From: Thiohalocapsa marina
GTDB lineage: Bacteria; Pseudomonadota; Gammaproteobacteria; Chromatiales; Chromatiaceae
Length of the DNA: 64,000 nucleotides
Direction of reading: 5' to 3'
Assembly (NCBI RefSeq): GCF_008632335.1
Contig: NZ_VWXX01000001.1
Location: forward strand, 248,001 to 312,000
The position numbers and the translations under genes were made by a program. The notes under the pieces are model-generated. The model saw nothing but the letters and a program-made list of their open reading frames with translations. It did not search any database and had not been told where the DNA came from. How positions within the stretch are numbered: position 1 is the stretch's first letter; each line of letters starts with the position of its first letter. Of the stretch, positions 1 through 9,757 are shown in pieces.

Positions 1-765
1 GCTGAGATCCTCGAAGTGGCTGATCAGGGCCTGAATGCGCGGGCCGATGTCGAAGGGCTCGAGCATGTGGCTGCGCACGAAGTCGGTGAGGTTGCCCACC
101 GATTTCATGGACACGGTCTGATGAAAAAGCTCCAGGGCCTGCTCGTTGTCGATGCCGAAGCGGCGGCGGAACCAGGCGCCGTATTTCGGGAAGCTGTCTT
201 CCAGGGTGGCACCGAGCCCGCGCAGCTTCTTGCGCAGTTGGGCGATGTCCGAGCCGAACCCGGCGAAGTCGCTGGCGATGCCGAGGTCGCGCTCGGCGGC
301 GACATAACAGCGCGCGGGCTGGCCCTGGGGGTCTTTCATCCAGAACACCTGCGCCAGCGAGACGGTCTGGTCGTAGCCCGCGTTGTGGAAGACGCCGAGG
401 ATCACCGAGTAGCTGTTGTGGTCGCGCAGGCTCACGGGCCTGGCCGCACCCGTGACCTCGTTGCGCTCGGACTTGTAGTGTCCGAGCACATAGGAGCGCA
501 AGGTGCGCTCGCGCGCATCGGCGCCGGCGGCCTTGTTGTAGGCGACGCGCTGGGCCGGCACCAGCAGCGTCGTGATGGCGTCCACCAGCGTCGACTTGCC
601 GGAGCCGATGTCGCCCGTGAGCAGGCCGTTTCTGCCGTCGAGCTGAAGGCTCCAGACACGGCCGTCGAAGGTGCCCCAGTTGAACACCTCGAGCCGGCGC
701 AGGCGAAAGCCCGAGAGGCGATCGTCACCGGTGAAATCGAGCTCGAGCGCCCGCGGCTCAGCCAT
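1..765 (-). CDS. jetC: JetC, SMC-like ATPase of a Wadjet system (5' part only)
   Basis: The gene runs off the left edge, so only about 255 N-terminal codons are present. JetC is the SMC/MukB-like ATPase of the cytoplasmic Wadjet complex, a condensin-like machine that extrudes DNA loops and leads to cleavage of small circular plasmids. The segment shows an N-terminal NWGTFDG motif (residues 29-35), usual just before the P-loop of MukB/JetC-type ATPases, and a Walker [10 protein letters not shown] (51-59). The ATG at 765 overlaps the 3' end of jetB by 8 bp, which points to translational coupling. The jetA-jetB-jetC order is the standard one; the nuclease-like JetD would be expected further left, outside the window. 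The family assignment rests on the P-loop region and, above all, on the neighbours. Confidence 0.85.
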   Translation of the reverse strand, partial: MAEPRALELDFTGDDRLSGFRLRRLEVFNWGTFDGRVWSLQLDGRNGLLTGDIGSGKSTLVDAITTLLVPAQRVAYNKAAGADARERTLRSYVLGHYKSERNEVTGAARPVSLRDHNSYSVILGVFHNAGYDQTVSLAQVFWMKDPQGQPARCYVAAERDLGIASDFAGFGSDIAQLRKKLRGLGATLEDSFPKYGAWFRRRFGIDNEQALELFHQTVSMKSVGNLTDFVRSHMLEPFDIGPRIQALISHFEDLS

Positions 766-1408
766 CGCTGGTGTCCGCACCGCAGTGGCGGCGATAGGCC
801 TCGAGTTGGGCGTCCAGCTCGGTCAGCCATTGGGCGTCCACATAGGCCTTGAGGATGCGCCGGACCTCGTAGCTCGGCGGGCTGGCGGCGGCACCGCTGG
901 CCGGCTTGAGGCGGCGCAGGAAGCCGAGATCGACGACCTTGTTGATGTGCGTCTCGATCTGGTCCATGAGTCGGGCCTCGTTGCTGCTGTCGCGCAGGAA
1001 CACGCGCATGAGCTCGGCGATGTCGTCACGCGTGAGCACCAGGCGGGTGTCGGCACCGGCGGCGTCGAACTCCACCAGTTTCTTGCGCAACAGCGCGAGC
1101 AACAGGCTGACCGGAAACGACAGCGGCCGACGCGCGACCAGGCGCGGTCGCTTCTCGCCGGCCTCGTCATCGGGCCGGCTCTTCAGGAAGGCATAGCCCT
1201 CGGCCTCGTCGAGCATGAGCTCAAGGCCCAGTACCGACAGATAGTCACGCACCCGGCCCTGCAGGCGCAGCAGCGCGTTCCAGAGACGCTCGTCGCCCTC
1301 GCGATAGAGAACGCCCTTGAGCAGGCTGATCGCCAGCGTGGACAGGTCGTCGTCCTTCGCCTCGGCGGGGGTGTCAGGCAGCTGCCCTGGATCGTCGAAC
1401 GAAGCCAT
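758..1408 (-). CDS. jetB: JetB, DUF4194 protein of a Wadjet system
   Basis: A 216-residue DUF4194 protein, the small MukE/MksE-like kleisin partner in Wadjet (JetABCD). It binds the kleisin-like JetA and the SMC-like JetC in the cytoplasm. The fold is recognisable from the LLLALLRKK segment (near 107-115), the following winged-helix stretch, and a conserved [13 protein letters not shown] near 155-167. Length is normal for JetB. It overlaps jetC by 8 bp. Upstream, jetA is not directly adjacent: about 450 bp holding a broken, unrelated gene lies between them, which is unusual because jetA and jetB are normally close together. The reading frame itself is intact. Confidence 0.88.
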   Translation of the reverse strand: MASFDDPGQLPDTPAEAKDDDLSTLAISLLKGVLYREGDERLWNALLRLQGRVRDYLSVLGLELMLDEAEGYAFLKSRPDDEAGEKRPRLVARRPLSFPVSLLLALLRKKLVEFDAAGADTRLVLTRDDIAELMRVFLRDSSNEARLMDQIETHINKVVDLGFLRRLKPASGAAASPPSYEVRRILKAYVDAQWLTELDAQLEAYRRHCGADTSDG

Positions 1409-1446
1409 GCGAGCTTGATTGGCGGGCCGTCGATGTGGCGCGCCGC

Positions 1447-1812
1447 TCAGTGGAAAATCATCTCGGGCGTCTCGGCGTTGAGGATACGCTCGGACCAGCG
1501 CTCGAGCTGCTCCGGCTCAGCGGCTTCAATGCGGGTGCGGTACTGCTCAGCCGCCTCGGCGCCGAACTTCATGCTGAGCAGGCGCTGCAGGATAGTGGCC
1601 TCGCCCCGCTGAAGGCCCTGCTGAAGGCCCTGCTGAAGGCCCTGCTGCAAGCCCTGCTGCAACCCCTGCTGCAAACCCTTCTCGACCCCCGCTTGCTCAA
1701 CCGTAGTGACATACGGCATACGCTGTTGCTCCTCGTAGGCATAGAGTTGTTGGCGAAAGTCCACTTCCAGCCCCGCGGGCAGACAGATCATCCAGTCGAT
1801 GAGCCGAATTTG
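1447..1812 (-). pseudogene. 5'-truncated Rpn/PD-(D/E)XK transposase-like fragment
   Basis: Only the C-terminal third of a protein of the Rpn family (recombination-promoting nuclease / putative transposase) remains. In-frame family sequence starts right after a TGA at 1813-1815 (QIRLIDWM..., then LPAGLE, then the typical RMPYVTTVEQAG near the junction with the repeats). The nuclease domain, normally 150-200 residues, is missing. An ATG inside the fragment (1791) could give 114 residues. The fragment has a run of LQQG tetrapeptides followed by a short helical tail of the kind that ends many Rpn-family proteins. It sits between jetA and jetB on the same strand, so it is probably transcribed with them. 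Whether it makes any product is unknown. Confidence 0.7.
1609..1680. repeat. 12-bp tandem repeat, six units
   Basis: Six consecutive 12-bp units: the first three are exact copies of CTGAAGGCCCTG and the rest vary (CTGCAAGCCCTG and similar). On the minus strand they encode repeated LQQG tetrapeptides in the Rpn-like fragment. The unit length is a multiple of three, so copy-number change would not shift the frame. Confidence 0.9.
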
Positions 1813-1864
1813 TCATGGGACGAGTGTAGCCGATGTCCCGCACGCACGCGGTGCTGGGTCGTCA

Positions 1865-3313
1865 TCATCGCACGAAGATGATCCGCGGCAGGCGCGCGGT
1901 GCGCCGAACGGGGGCGCCGTCGCCGGCCAATGCCTCCCATGTGATGACATCCTGGGCGCCCTCGTCCACCGTGGTCCGGAAGCCGTCGCTGCCGAGCTGC
2001 AGATAGGCCACCAGCTCGGCGAGACCCTGGCTCAGCGGCTGTTGTTCGATCAGCTCGCGCAGCGTGACCTGGCTGCGCTGCTGCAGGCTGCGCTTGATAT
2101 GCCGCGACAGCCGAGCGCGGTCGACCACGATCTGGGAGTAGAGGGCGCTCGCATCGATCTCCGCGTCGCCCGCCTCTAGCGCCAGCGCGGCGATCACGGG
2201 GCGCAGCGGCGGCGTATACAAGGGGCGCTCCATGGGCAGATCAATGCTGACCGCCAGCGCCGGGATCTGCATCAGTGCACCGGTCGGCGGGTCTTCGCGC
2301 AGGGCCAGGGCCTTGGCCTCGATGCCGTGCAGGATGTCCATGATGCGCCGGTTCTCCAGCCAGGCCTGGTCGTCGAGGAACCGGCGCAACTGCTGCGACA
2401 ACAGGGCGACCGTGCGCTGGGTATGCTCGCCGGCCTCGAGCCAGTCGTAGTGCACCCGCCGCGTGCGGGCATCGGGCCGCAGCTCCCGCACGGGCGGCAG
2501 CGCGAGCACGGTCTCGAGCAGCTCGGTCAGCTCCTCCTGGCGGCGGCTGGACATCAGAAAGTCCCAGAAGGCCCGGAAGCTGCGCCCCTGATCGGAGTCG
2601 GCGATGGCATCACGCTCGCCCATGATCTCCTCCAGCAGCGCGCCCTTGGCACCCTCCCAGAGGGCGATGCGCTCGCGCACGCGCCGATCGAGCAGGCGGA
2701 AGTTGTGCTCCACCTCGCGAAAATCCGCAAGCAGCTCGCGGGCGAGCTGCATGAACTGCTGGAAGCGATCCTTCAGCCCGGTATCGTCGAGCAGGGCCAG
2801 GTCGCCGGCACGCACCCGCGCGATCTCGGCATCGATCTCGTCGCGCCGCTTGCCGAGCTCGGCGATGCGCTTGTCGGGGTCGACCTCGCTGCCCTCGCTC
2901 ATCTGCTTGAGCAGCTGGAACAGCGTCAGCAGGCGCGACTCGGTGCCGACGAAGCTGCGCTCGGTCAGGCTGCCGAGCCAGGCGATGGCCTTCTCGGTGG
3001 CCGGCGTCAGATCGAACTGGGGCTCGTCCGAGCCCTGGGCATAGAACTTGCGCAGCCAGCCCTTCTCTGGCGCGGCCCAGTCGTTGAGATAGTCCATGGC
3101 CGATTTCGGGAAGGCGCCCTCACCGAGCTGCTCGCGCAGCGCAAACAGCGCGTCTTCGAGGGCCTCGGCCAGATCCGCCGCGGCCATCACCCGCACGTTC
3201 GGGGCGACGAAGGCGCGATGCAGGAAGCTCGCGACCAGCGGCGCATGCTCCGAGCGCAAGAGCCGCCAGGCGGGGTGAAGGCTGCGCAGGCTGTCGAGGG
3301 TGCTGTAATCCAT
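1865..3313 (-). CDS. jetA: JetA, DUF3375 kleisin-like subunit of a Wadjet system
   Basis: A 482-residue DUF3375 protein matching the length and layout of JetA, the kleisin/MukF-like subunit that bridges the JetC heads and recruits JetB. The N-terminal signature is a short helical start (MDYSTLDSLRSLHPAW) followed by FLHRAF near 51-56, then a predicted winged helix. The centre (about 165-240) is a coiled coil rich in E, R and K. The C-terminal part carries an ITWEALAGDG segment near the end. It would act in the cytoplasm on incoming plasmid DNA. It is the first gene of the jet operon; 130 bp separates it from the end of the upstream protease gene, room for a promoter, but none is obvious. Confidence 0.88.
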   Translation of the reverse strand: MDYSTLDSLRSLHPAWRLLRSEHAPLVASFLHRAFVAPNVRVMAAADLAEALEDALFALREQLGEGAFPKSAMDYLNDWAAPEKGWLRKFYAQGSDEPQFDLTPATEKAIAWLGSLTERSFVGTESRLLTLFQLLKQMSEGSEVDPDKRIAELGKRRDEIDAEIARVRAGDLALLDDTGLKDRFQQFMQLARELLADFREVEHNFRLLDRRVRERIALWEGAKGALLEEIMGERDAIADSDQGRSFRAFWDFLMSSRRQEELTELLETVLALPPVRELRPDARTRRVHYDWLEAGEHTQRTVALLSQQLRRFLDDQAWLENRRIMDILHGIEAKALALREDPPTGALMQIPALAVSIDLPMERPLYTPPLRPVIAALALEAGDAEIDASALYSQIVVDRARLSRHIKRSLQQRSQVTLRELIEQQPLSQGLAELVAYLQLGSDGFRTTVDEGAQDVITWEALAGDGAPVRRTARLPRIIFVR

Positions 3314-3443
3314 GACCCCGGGATGATGCCCGAAGACGGGATGACCTGCATCCTTGAATCCGATGCATCCTTCGTGTTCGGTACCCCGGGCCGCGGATCA
3401 TGGCAAGGCAGGAGCCAGAATCCTCTGGCAAATGATCAGGCGG

Positions 3444-5915
3444 TTATGGCGGGCAGGCCGACGAGTCGATCGTGGCGCGGAACTGCCCCCCTGCCTGCAC
3501 GCTGAACCCCGGACGCAGACGGATTTGCTGGCCCGCGGCAAAGGTGACATCACCGGTGGATGCGATGGTGTAGCCGGGTCCGGCGATGATGGTTTGGCGG
3601 GCGACATGAGAGATAGAGGCTGACTCGGTCTGATCTTCCAAAACCAGCTCATCGACACAGCCTTCGATAAAATTCGCACTGACCGCGCAGACGCCGGTAA
3701 TCGCGCCCGTGGTGTAGGTGTCGCCGGAGAGCGTGCCGCTACACCCGATGACGGTATCGATGCGATAGCCGCTGTCGGGCGTCACGGTGAAAGTCGTGGT
3801 ATCGCCATGGATCACGCTGCGCGATAACGGATCGATTTCGCCTCCCGTGCCTGCCGTGGCCGTCACGGTATAGCTCTGCACGTCGTCGCTTGTGATGGTC
3901 ACCGTGGCGCTTGACGGGCTGCCAACCTCATACCCGCTGCCCTCTGCCAGGGCAAGGACGACTGTCTCGTCCGCTTCCACCAGCGCGTCCTGCATCGGGG
4001 TAAGCACTTTATCTGCGGTGCTTGCTCCAGCGGAGAAGCTGATGCTGGTTCCCAGTGTCTGATAGTCGGTGCCGGCAGTCGCAGTGCCGGACACGGTGTA
4101 GTTCACACTCAGCCCCGCGCTGGTATCGCCCGTGCGGCTGAAGCGGAAGGTGCCCGTGGTCGGACCGGCCTCCGTGGCGGTCGCATCCGTAGCGGCGACT
4201 GTCACGGTAGGAGTCCCATCAGGCAGCGCATCGACGGCGTTTTGAAGGTCGATGCGCGGCTTCTGCACGGATGTGATCTTGCTATCCGTGACGATTGTGC
4301 CATGGGTTGTCAGATAGGATGTGACCTCCGCCGGCGAGAGGAAGGCGCCGGTTTTGGCCCTGGCCGCGGCCTGCAAGACGGCGGCGGCGCCAGCGGCGTA
4401 GGGACAGGCGGCCGAGGTACCGCCGAAGCCGCTGGTGTAGTCCCCGGAAGCATAGCCGCCGCTGCCGGTAATGTCGGTGGTATACGCCTGGTTTGCCGGA
4501 GCGAACAGCGTCAGGAAGTCAGCTGAGTTGGAATAGGACGTAACCTTGTCCGGCGCAGTGCTATCAACCACGTAGTAGCCCGTGCATTGGGTCGTAGATA
4601 TTTTGCTGGCACAGGATGCACTGGAAACGCAGGGGTAGTAGGTTCCGAAATTGTCGTCATACACCGCGCCAACCGAATTGACCCAGGAAATGCACGCGGG
4701 CCATCCCATGCTATCGCAGTACCCGTCGTTACCGGAGGAGACGAAAATGCTGATTCCGGCAGCGACGGCATTAGCGGCTGCGGTGGTCATCCCGGATGAA
4801 GCGCTGTCGCAAGTCGATGCATAGCGTCCACCGCCAAAGCTGGTGCTGATCACCATGATCGGATTGTCCGGATCGTCGTCCTGATGGGTGATGGCCCATT
4901 CCCAGGCAGCGATCATGGCCGAAAAGGTGGCGGAACCTCCGTCACCCGCCGAGATCTTCAACGCATACAGCTTCGCGCCGGGGGCGACGCCGCCGATATA
5001 GTCGCCGATAGTACCCAAAGCACCGGCGGCAATGCCGGCGCAGGCGGTTCCGTGGGGGTCTCCGGTGCTGCTGTTGGGGCGAGGGTCCGCGTCGCCATCA
5101 CCGGTATCGTAGCCGCCGATGACCTTGTCGTTGAAGATCGGATTACCGCCGCCACCGAGCATCGGATGGGAGGTGTCGATCCCGGTGTCGACGATGGCAA
5201 TGCTGATGCCGCTACCGTCATAGGCGGCGCTTGGTCCGTCCGCCTGCATCAGCAGGATGCCCTGGGCCAGATGCGGGTACAGGATTCCGTCCTCTTCGAT
5301 GCTCAGTACATCCGGGTGTGCAAGCAGGTATTCCAGCGTGTCCAGATCAACTCGACCGGCGAAACCGAACTGATAGGAGAACCGCTGGGTGACGACCAAC
5401 CCTACCCGCTCGTTTTCGACGATGAACCGATCAACCGCCTGGCTCACCGTGTCGCGCAGCAGGCCGCGGACGTGCGTGTTCTGAAGGTCGTAGTAGACGG
5501 GGGCACCCGCACGCTCGAAAGCGGCCGGACGGTTGAGCGCGTAGTGCGACTGAGCCGCAAGCTCGCGCGCCGTTGCGGAGGGCTCGAGAATCACGATCAC
5601 GGAGGTTTCTGGCGCACCCCGCGACAGCGGCTGCAGGACGGCCTGCGCGTTCAGCAGCTTGGCATTTCCGGCCAGTTGCGTCAGTCGGGCGGACTCCGCG
5701 GCGCTGACCGCGCTTGCGCTCGCCAATTCGCGATCCTCGGCCGTCGCCGGCAGCTCCCGCGGCGGGCCGCTGGCTTCAACTGGATCCGCGCCAAACGGAC
5801 CCAGGTCGTCAAGGAAGTTGTTATCGGCGCTGGCGGGCACTCCGGCGAGCAGCGCCAGCACGAGCGACAGGTGGCCCGTTCGCCGAGAACAGGCCCAGAT
5901 ACGACGCTTGAACAT
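3444..5915 (-). CDS. secreted S8 subtilisin-like serine protease with Calx-beta and 3-coathanger domains
   Basis: An 823-residue exported protease. A signal peptide (MFKRR, hydrophobic LVLALLAGV, cleavage near ASA-DN at 28-31) is followed by an inhibitor-like propeptide and an S8 catalytic domain. Catalytic residues are visible: Asp243 (IVDTGIDTSHP), His288 (DPHGTACAG), the oxyanion Asn396 (SSGND) and Ser501 (GGTSAACP). Several cysteines suggest disulfides. After the catalytic domain come a Calx-beta domain (about 560-670), an InlB-type beta repeat (about 680-745) and a C-terminal beta-helical 3-coathanger stack module (about 750-823). The next gene upstream carries the same last two modules, so the two proteins probably work at the same place outside the cell. 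The substrate is unknown. Confidence 0.9.
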   Translation of the reverse strand: MFKRRIWACSRRTGHLSLVLALLAGVPASADNNFLDDLGPFGADPVEASGPPRELPATAEDRELASASAVSAAESARLTQLAGNAKLLNAQAVLQPLSRGAPETSVIVILEPSATARELAAQSHYALNRPAAFERAGAPVYYDLQNTHVRGLLRDTVSQAVDRFIVENERVGLVVTQRFSYQFGFAGRVDLDTLEYLLAHPDVLSIEEDGILYPHLAQGILLMQADGPSAAYDGSGISIAIVDTGIDTSHPMLGGGGNPIFNDKVIGGYDTGDGDADPRPNSSTGDPHGTACAGIAAGALGTIGDYIGGVAPGAKLYALKISAGDGGSATFSAMIAAWEWAITHQDDDPDNPIMVISTSFGGGRYASTCDSASSGMTTAAANAVAAGISIFVSSGNDGYCDSMGWPACISWVNSVGAVYDDNFGTYYPCVSSASCASKISTTQCTGYYVVDSTAPDKVTSYSNSADFLTLFAPANQAYTTDITGSGGYASGDYTSGFGGTSAACPYAAGAAAVLQAAARAKTGAFLSPAEVTSYLTTHGTIVTDSKITSVQKPRIDLQNAVDALPDGTPTVTVAATDATATEAGPTTGTFRFSRTGDTSAGLSVNYTVSGTATAGTDYQTLGTSISFSAGASTADKVLTPMQDALVEADETVVLALAEGSGYEVGSPSSATVTITSDDVQSYTVTATAGTGGEIDPLSRSVIHGDTTTFTVTPDSGYRIDTVIGCSGTLSGDTYTTGAITGVCAVSANFIEGCVDELVLEDQTESASISHVARQTIIAGPGYTIASTGDVTFAAGQQIRLRPGFSVQAGGQFRATIDSSACPP

Positions 5916-5944
5916 GTGAGCTTGGTTTCTTCACGGGGCGAGAC

Positions 5945-8592
5945 CTACCACGCCCCGACCGGCATCAAGAGTCCATTCTGCGCCTTGTGCAGCACTTCTG
6001 GCAATCCCGGCCCCTGCTCGGGGGCAATCCACCAAAGCTCCGCGCCATCGTCGCTGAACTGCGGCGCGACGTCCTGTATCGCCGCGTCGTCGGGCCAGGG
6101 CTGTCGCTCGTAATTGCACTGGCTGCGGTTGCAGACGTGAAGCCAGGCGTCGCCCTCCTCGCCCTGCTCGCGATACGCGAAGTAAGCCCCGTCCGGGCTG
6201 ATGGCGGCGCAGCAGTGCGTGAGCTGTCCCAGAGCGGGATCACTGAGCAGACTCAGACGCTCCGCCTGCACGGTGTCGGTCAGGTAGATGTGCACGCTGG
6301 CATCGTCCTCAGGGCGCTGATAGACGATCTCGCTGCCAGCGCCGTCGGCGGCTGGACGATGTGCATCCGGATCCTGCTGACCCCAGGCGTCCAGGCCGAC
6401 GGGTTCGCGGGTGCCGTGGTACAGATGCTGGCGATACAGCCCCGGTCCGGCCGGGTGCAGGTCCTCCGCGTCGGTGCGGAAGATGGCCCAGTCCCCAGCC
6501 ACCAGGGCTTGACCAGTGTCGCCGGCGACCGGCCCATCGAAGGCCGTGGTGGTGAGCCGGCGCAGGGTCATCAGACCCAGATCGTACTGGTAGAGCTGCG
6601 CGAAGGCATTCTGCGCGCCGGCAACCAGGTTCGTGGCCGTTGAGCGATAGACCAGTTGCTGACCGTCACCATGCAGCCGCGGCTGGTCGCTGGGAGCGTT
6701 GCCGGCCTGTCCGTCGAGGCCATAGCTGATCAGCTCCAGGCGGTCGTCGGGCACGGCGTAGTGGTAGATGTCGCTGTGGACGTTGTCGTCGTCGGCCAGC
6801 AGGGCGGCTACGGTGGCGAAGACGATGCTCTCGCCGGCGGCGTCCTGCTGGGCGTCGTGCACGGTGGCCTCGTGGGCGAGCAGATGCGCTTGCAGGCCCG
6901 CGGGCAAGGCGCTCCAGGTCAGGCGCTGGGCCCGGGGGGCGATAATGGCCGCGTCCTCAAGGGCGTTGGCGTCCGTGCCGGCGGCATTGGCGGGAGCGGT
7001 GTCAATCGCCGCCGTTTGCCGCGTGGCGCAGACGCTGGCCAGCGCCTGGGTGGCAAGCGACGGATCGATCACGGCGCGGAACTGTCCGCCGGTCTGCACC
7101 CGGAAGCCCGGTTGCAGGCGGATCTGCTGGCCCGCCGTGAAAGTGACATTGCCGGTAGACGTGATGATGTAGTTGCGACCGGCGGTGATGCTGCCGGAGG
7201 CACTTTCGCTCGCTTCGCCGGTGACGGTGCGGTCTTCGAGCACCGGATGTTCGCCGTCAACGGGCGAGAGCGTCAGCGGCTCGGGCGCGACCGATTGCAC
7301 GGCAGGATTCACCATGGTGCCGGCCTGGTACTCCGCCTCGGCACGGATATCCACCGGATCGCAGCTGTCGGCGGGCACCGAGACCTGATAGGTGAATTCG
7401 ATCGGCAGTGTGGAGAGACTGCCCGTGAAGAGGATCTGGGTGCCGTCCGGGCTCACTTCCGGAGCGCCATCACCACTGGCGTTGTCCAGCGTCCAGCCCG
7501 CGGGTAAGGTCGGGGTCCAGAGCAGGGACAAGAGTGAGCCAGCCTCGGCCGGGTCGAAACTGTTGCGGATGCTCAGCGTGGTTCCCGGCGTGAAGCCCGA
7601 CGCCGCCTGGGTGGCGGTGAGGCCGGTTGCCGCGGTGGACGCAGCCGCGGCCGCGGTGCCGGCGCCGGGGGCATAGCCGTCCGCTCCGGCGGGATCGACA
7701 TGGTAGGCGCCAGCCCGCCAGTAGGCGAGCACGCGGCTGGCCTCGCTGCTGTCGATCTGCCACTCGGTGGCGCGATAGTCGGCGCTGTGCAGCGAACCAT
7801 CCGTGCTGCCGCTGCCCGGCGCATAGCCGTCGGCGCCCTCGGCATCGACGTGGTAGGCCGATGCACGCCAGTAGGCCAGCACGCGGCTTGCCTCGGTGCT
7901 GTCGACCTGCCAGCGCGTGTCGCGATAATCGGCGCTGTGGTAGGTGACTTGCTGAACCCCCAGCGGATTCGGCTCGGCGGAAACGCTGATGGGGTTGATC
8001 ATGGACGCGTTCTGGTATTCGGCAACGGCGCTGATGTTGTACTCGCCGCTGGCAGTTGCAGGCACGGCAACCTGGTAGCTGAAGTCAATCGGCAGGCTGC
8101 CGAGACTGCCGGTAAAGAGGATCTCGGTTCCGCTCTGACTGACTTCGGGGGAGCCGTCACCGCTCGCGCTCTGCAGGGTCCAGCCGGCCGGCAGGCTGGG
8201 CGTCCAGACCAACGACAGCTGTGTTGCGCCGGAGGTGTCGTTCAGCTGGTTGGTGACGGTTAATGATGTACCCGGGCGATAGGACGTTGACGTCTGCGTG
8301 GCCGTGACCACTGCCGGGTCGAACTCGAAGCTGGCGCTGACGGTACAGGCCTCCGTGATGATCCCGGTCGTATAGATATCGCCGGAGAGCGCGCCGCCAC
8401 AGCCGCTAACCGAGGCTGTGCGGTAATTGGTATCCGGCGTCACCGTGAAGGTGGTGGTGTCGCCGTGCAAGACGGTGCGCGAGGCCGGACTGATGCTGCC
8501 GTTGGCGCCTGCTGTGGCCGTAACGACGTAGCTGTTCTGGCTGAAGCTAGCGGTAACCGTGCAGGCAGCCGTGATGGCACCGGTGGTGTAGG
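5945..8592 (-). pseudogene. IS-disrupted exported repeat/beta-propeller protein, 3' part
   Basis: About 880 codons of an exported protein whose 5' end was cut off by an IS481-family element at 8593. In order, the remaining part shows: the end of one InlB-type repeat and a complete second one, a beta-sandwich repeat with a WTP-LPAGWTL core, two HSADYR...GYAPG repeats (dockerin/EF-hand-like spacing), a second copy of the sandwich repeat, a 3-coathanger module, and a C-terminal region of TolB/WD40-like propeller blades containing YHYAVPDDRLEL and ISPDGAYFAYRE. The next gene downstream, the S8 protease, shares the InlB and coathanger modules. The reading frame stays open into the IS, but the first ~40 residues of that longer frame are IS sequence and not the true start. 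The native N terminus is probably the stub at 9758-9930. Confidence 0.82.
7665..7939. repeat. direct repeat pair encoding HSAD...GYAPG domains
   Basis: Two ~125-bp copies (7665-7789 and 7815-7939, period 150 bp) encode near-identical peptides with the pattern HSADYR, a conserved W, SEASRVLAYWRA, YHVD and DGYAPG. Their arrangement is like that of dockerin or EF-hand-like repeats in exported bacterial proteins. Some usual calcium ligands appear to be replaced, so calcium binding is uncertain. Confidence 0.8.
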
Positions 8593-9757
8593 TGTTCCGT
8601 CCCGTGTGATTATTTACCCAAGAGGAGCTATCCTCTCTTCCTCGCCCGCGGGGTCCTGGAGGCGCTCGTGGCCGGGGTAGACGGCAGGAGCCCGGAGGGC
8701 GACTAGAGTCTACCCCGGCCACGAGCGCGGCGCCGATCCCGCGCGGCCCTGATGATCATGCGTTGCACCGAGGAGCCAGCGCCGATGCAAGTGAGCCTGC
8801 ACAAGAACGCCCGTACCACACCAGCGATCCGCCGGGAGCTGCAAGCCTCGACAGAGCCCACCAGCGTGCTGGCGCAGCGCTACAACCTGAGCACGATCAC
8901 GGTACGCAAGTGGCGCAATCGTGAAGGGACCGAGGACGCCTCGCATCGGCCGCATACCCTGCATGCAAACCTCTCTCCGGCCCAGGAGGCCCTGGTCGTT
9001 GAGCTGCGTAAGCTCCTGCTGCTGCCGCTCGATGACCTGCTGGTGGTGACCCATGAGTTCATCAACGACACTGTCTCGCGCTCGGGCCTGGATCGCTGTC
9101 TGCGCCGCCACGGGGTCTCGCGTCTGAAGGACTTGCTCCCGCGCGAGGAGCCGCAGAAGGACCCGCCGAAGGGCTTCAAGGACGACGCGCCGGGCTTCGT
9201 GCATGTGGATGTGAAGTACCTGCCACAGATGCCGGACCAGGATCAGCGCGAGTACCTCTTCGCCGCCATCGACCGCGCCTCTCGCTGGGTCTACGTGGAG
9301 ATCCTGCCGACCAAATCAGCCAAGCATGCCAGCGCCTTCCTCAAACGCCTCCTGAAGGCCGCGCCGTTTACCATCACCAAGGTGCTGACTGACAATGGCA
9401 AGGAGTTCTCCGATCGCTTCTGTGCCACCGGACAACGCGAACCGACCGGCCGGCATGCCTTCGATCGGATCTGCGCCGCCTACGGCATCGAGCATCGCCT
9501 GATCAAGCCCCGACACCCGCAGACCAACGGCATGATCGAGCGCTTCAACGGGCGCATCGGCGAGGTGCTGCAGACCACACGCTTCCGCTCCGGGGAACAC
9601 CTGCATGAGACCCTCTTGCGCTACGTGAAACTCTACAATCAACACATCCCGCAGCGGGCGCTGAAACACTCAACGCCTGTCGAGTGCCTCAAACAGTGGC
9701 GGCGCGAACGCCCCGAACTCTTTCGTAAGCGCCTTTACAATCAGACGGGACTTGACA
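8593..9757 (+). mobile_element. IS481-family insertion sequence (1165 bp)
   Basis: Imperfect terminal inverted repeats starting TGT and ending ACA are visible: the left end (8593 onward) and the reverse complement of the right end (up to 9757) share TGT, GTCCCGT and TGATT at matching positions. Between them is one transposase gene. The 5 bp outside each end (GTAGG and GCATC) do not match, so no target duplication is seen. The element separates two pieces of one exported-protein gene. Confidence 0.85.
8662..8728. repeat. 21-bp perfect inverted repeat in the IS leader
   Basis: The arms at 8662-8682 and 8708-8728 are exact reverse complements (GCGCTCGTGGCCGGGG... and its complement) separated by 25 nt. 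The structure lies between the IS left end and the transposase start. A smaller hairpin, AGAGGA-GCTA-TCCTCT, lies just left of it near 8621-8636. Such a stem could shield the transposase start from read-through transcripts, as known for IS10 and IS50, or could be a nested relic. Confidence 0.9.

Noticed and set aside
16-852. A 278-codon plus-strand frame at the left edge
   Set aside because: The opposite strand encodes the P-loop region of JetC and overlaps jetB correctly; the plus frame has no motif.
1609-1680. Tandem repeat considered as a CRISPR array
   Set aside because: The units are 12 bp, contiguous, in-frame in a coding fragment, and have no spacers. No CRISPR array was found elsewhere.
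8583-8597. A target-site duplication around the IS481 element
   Set aside because: The bases flanking the two ends (GTAGG and GCATC) do not match at any shift tried.
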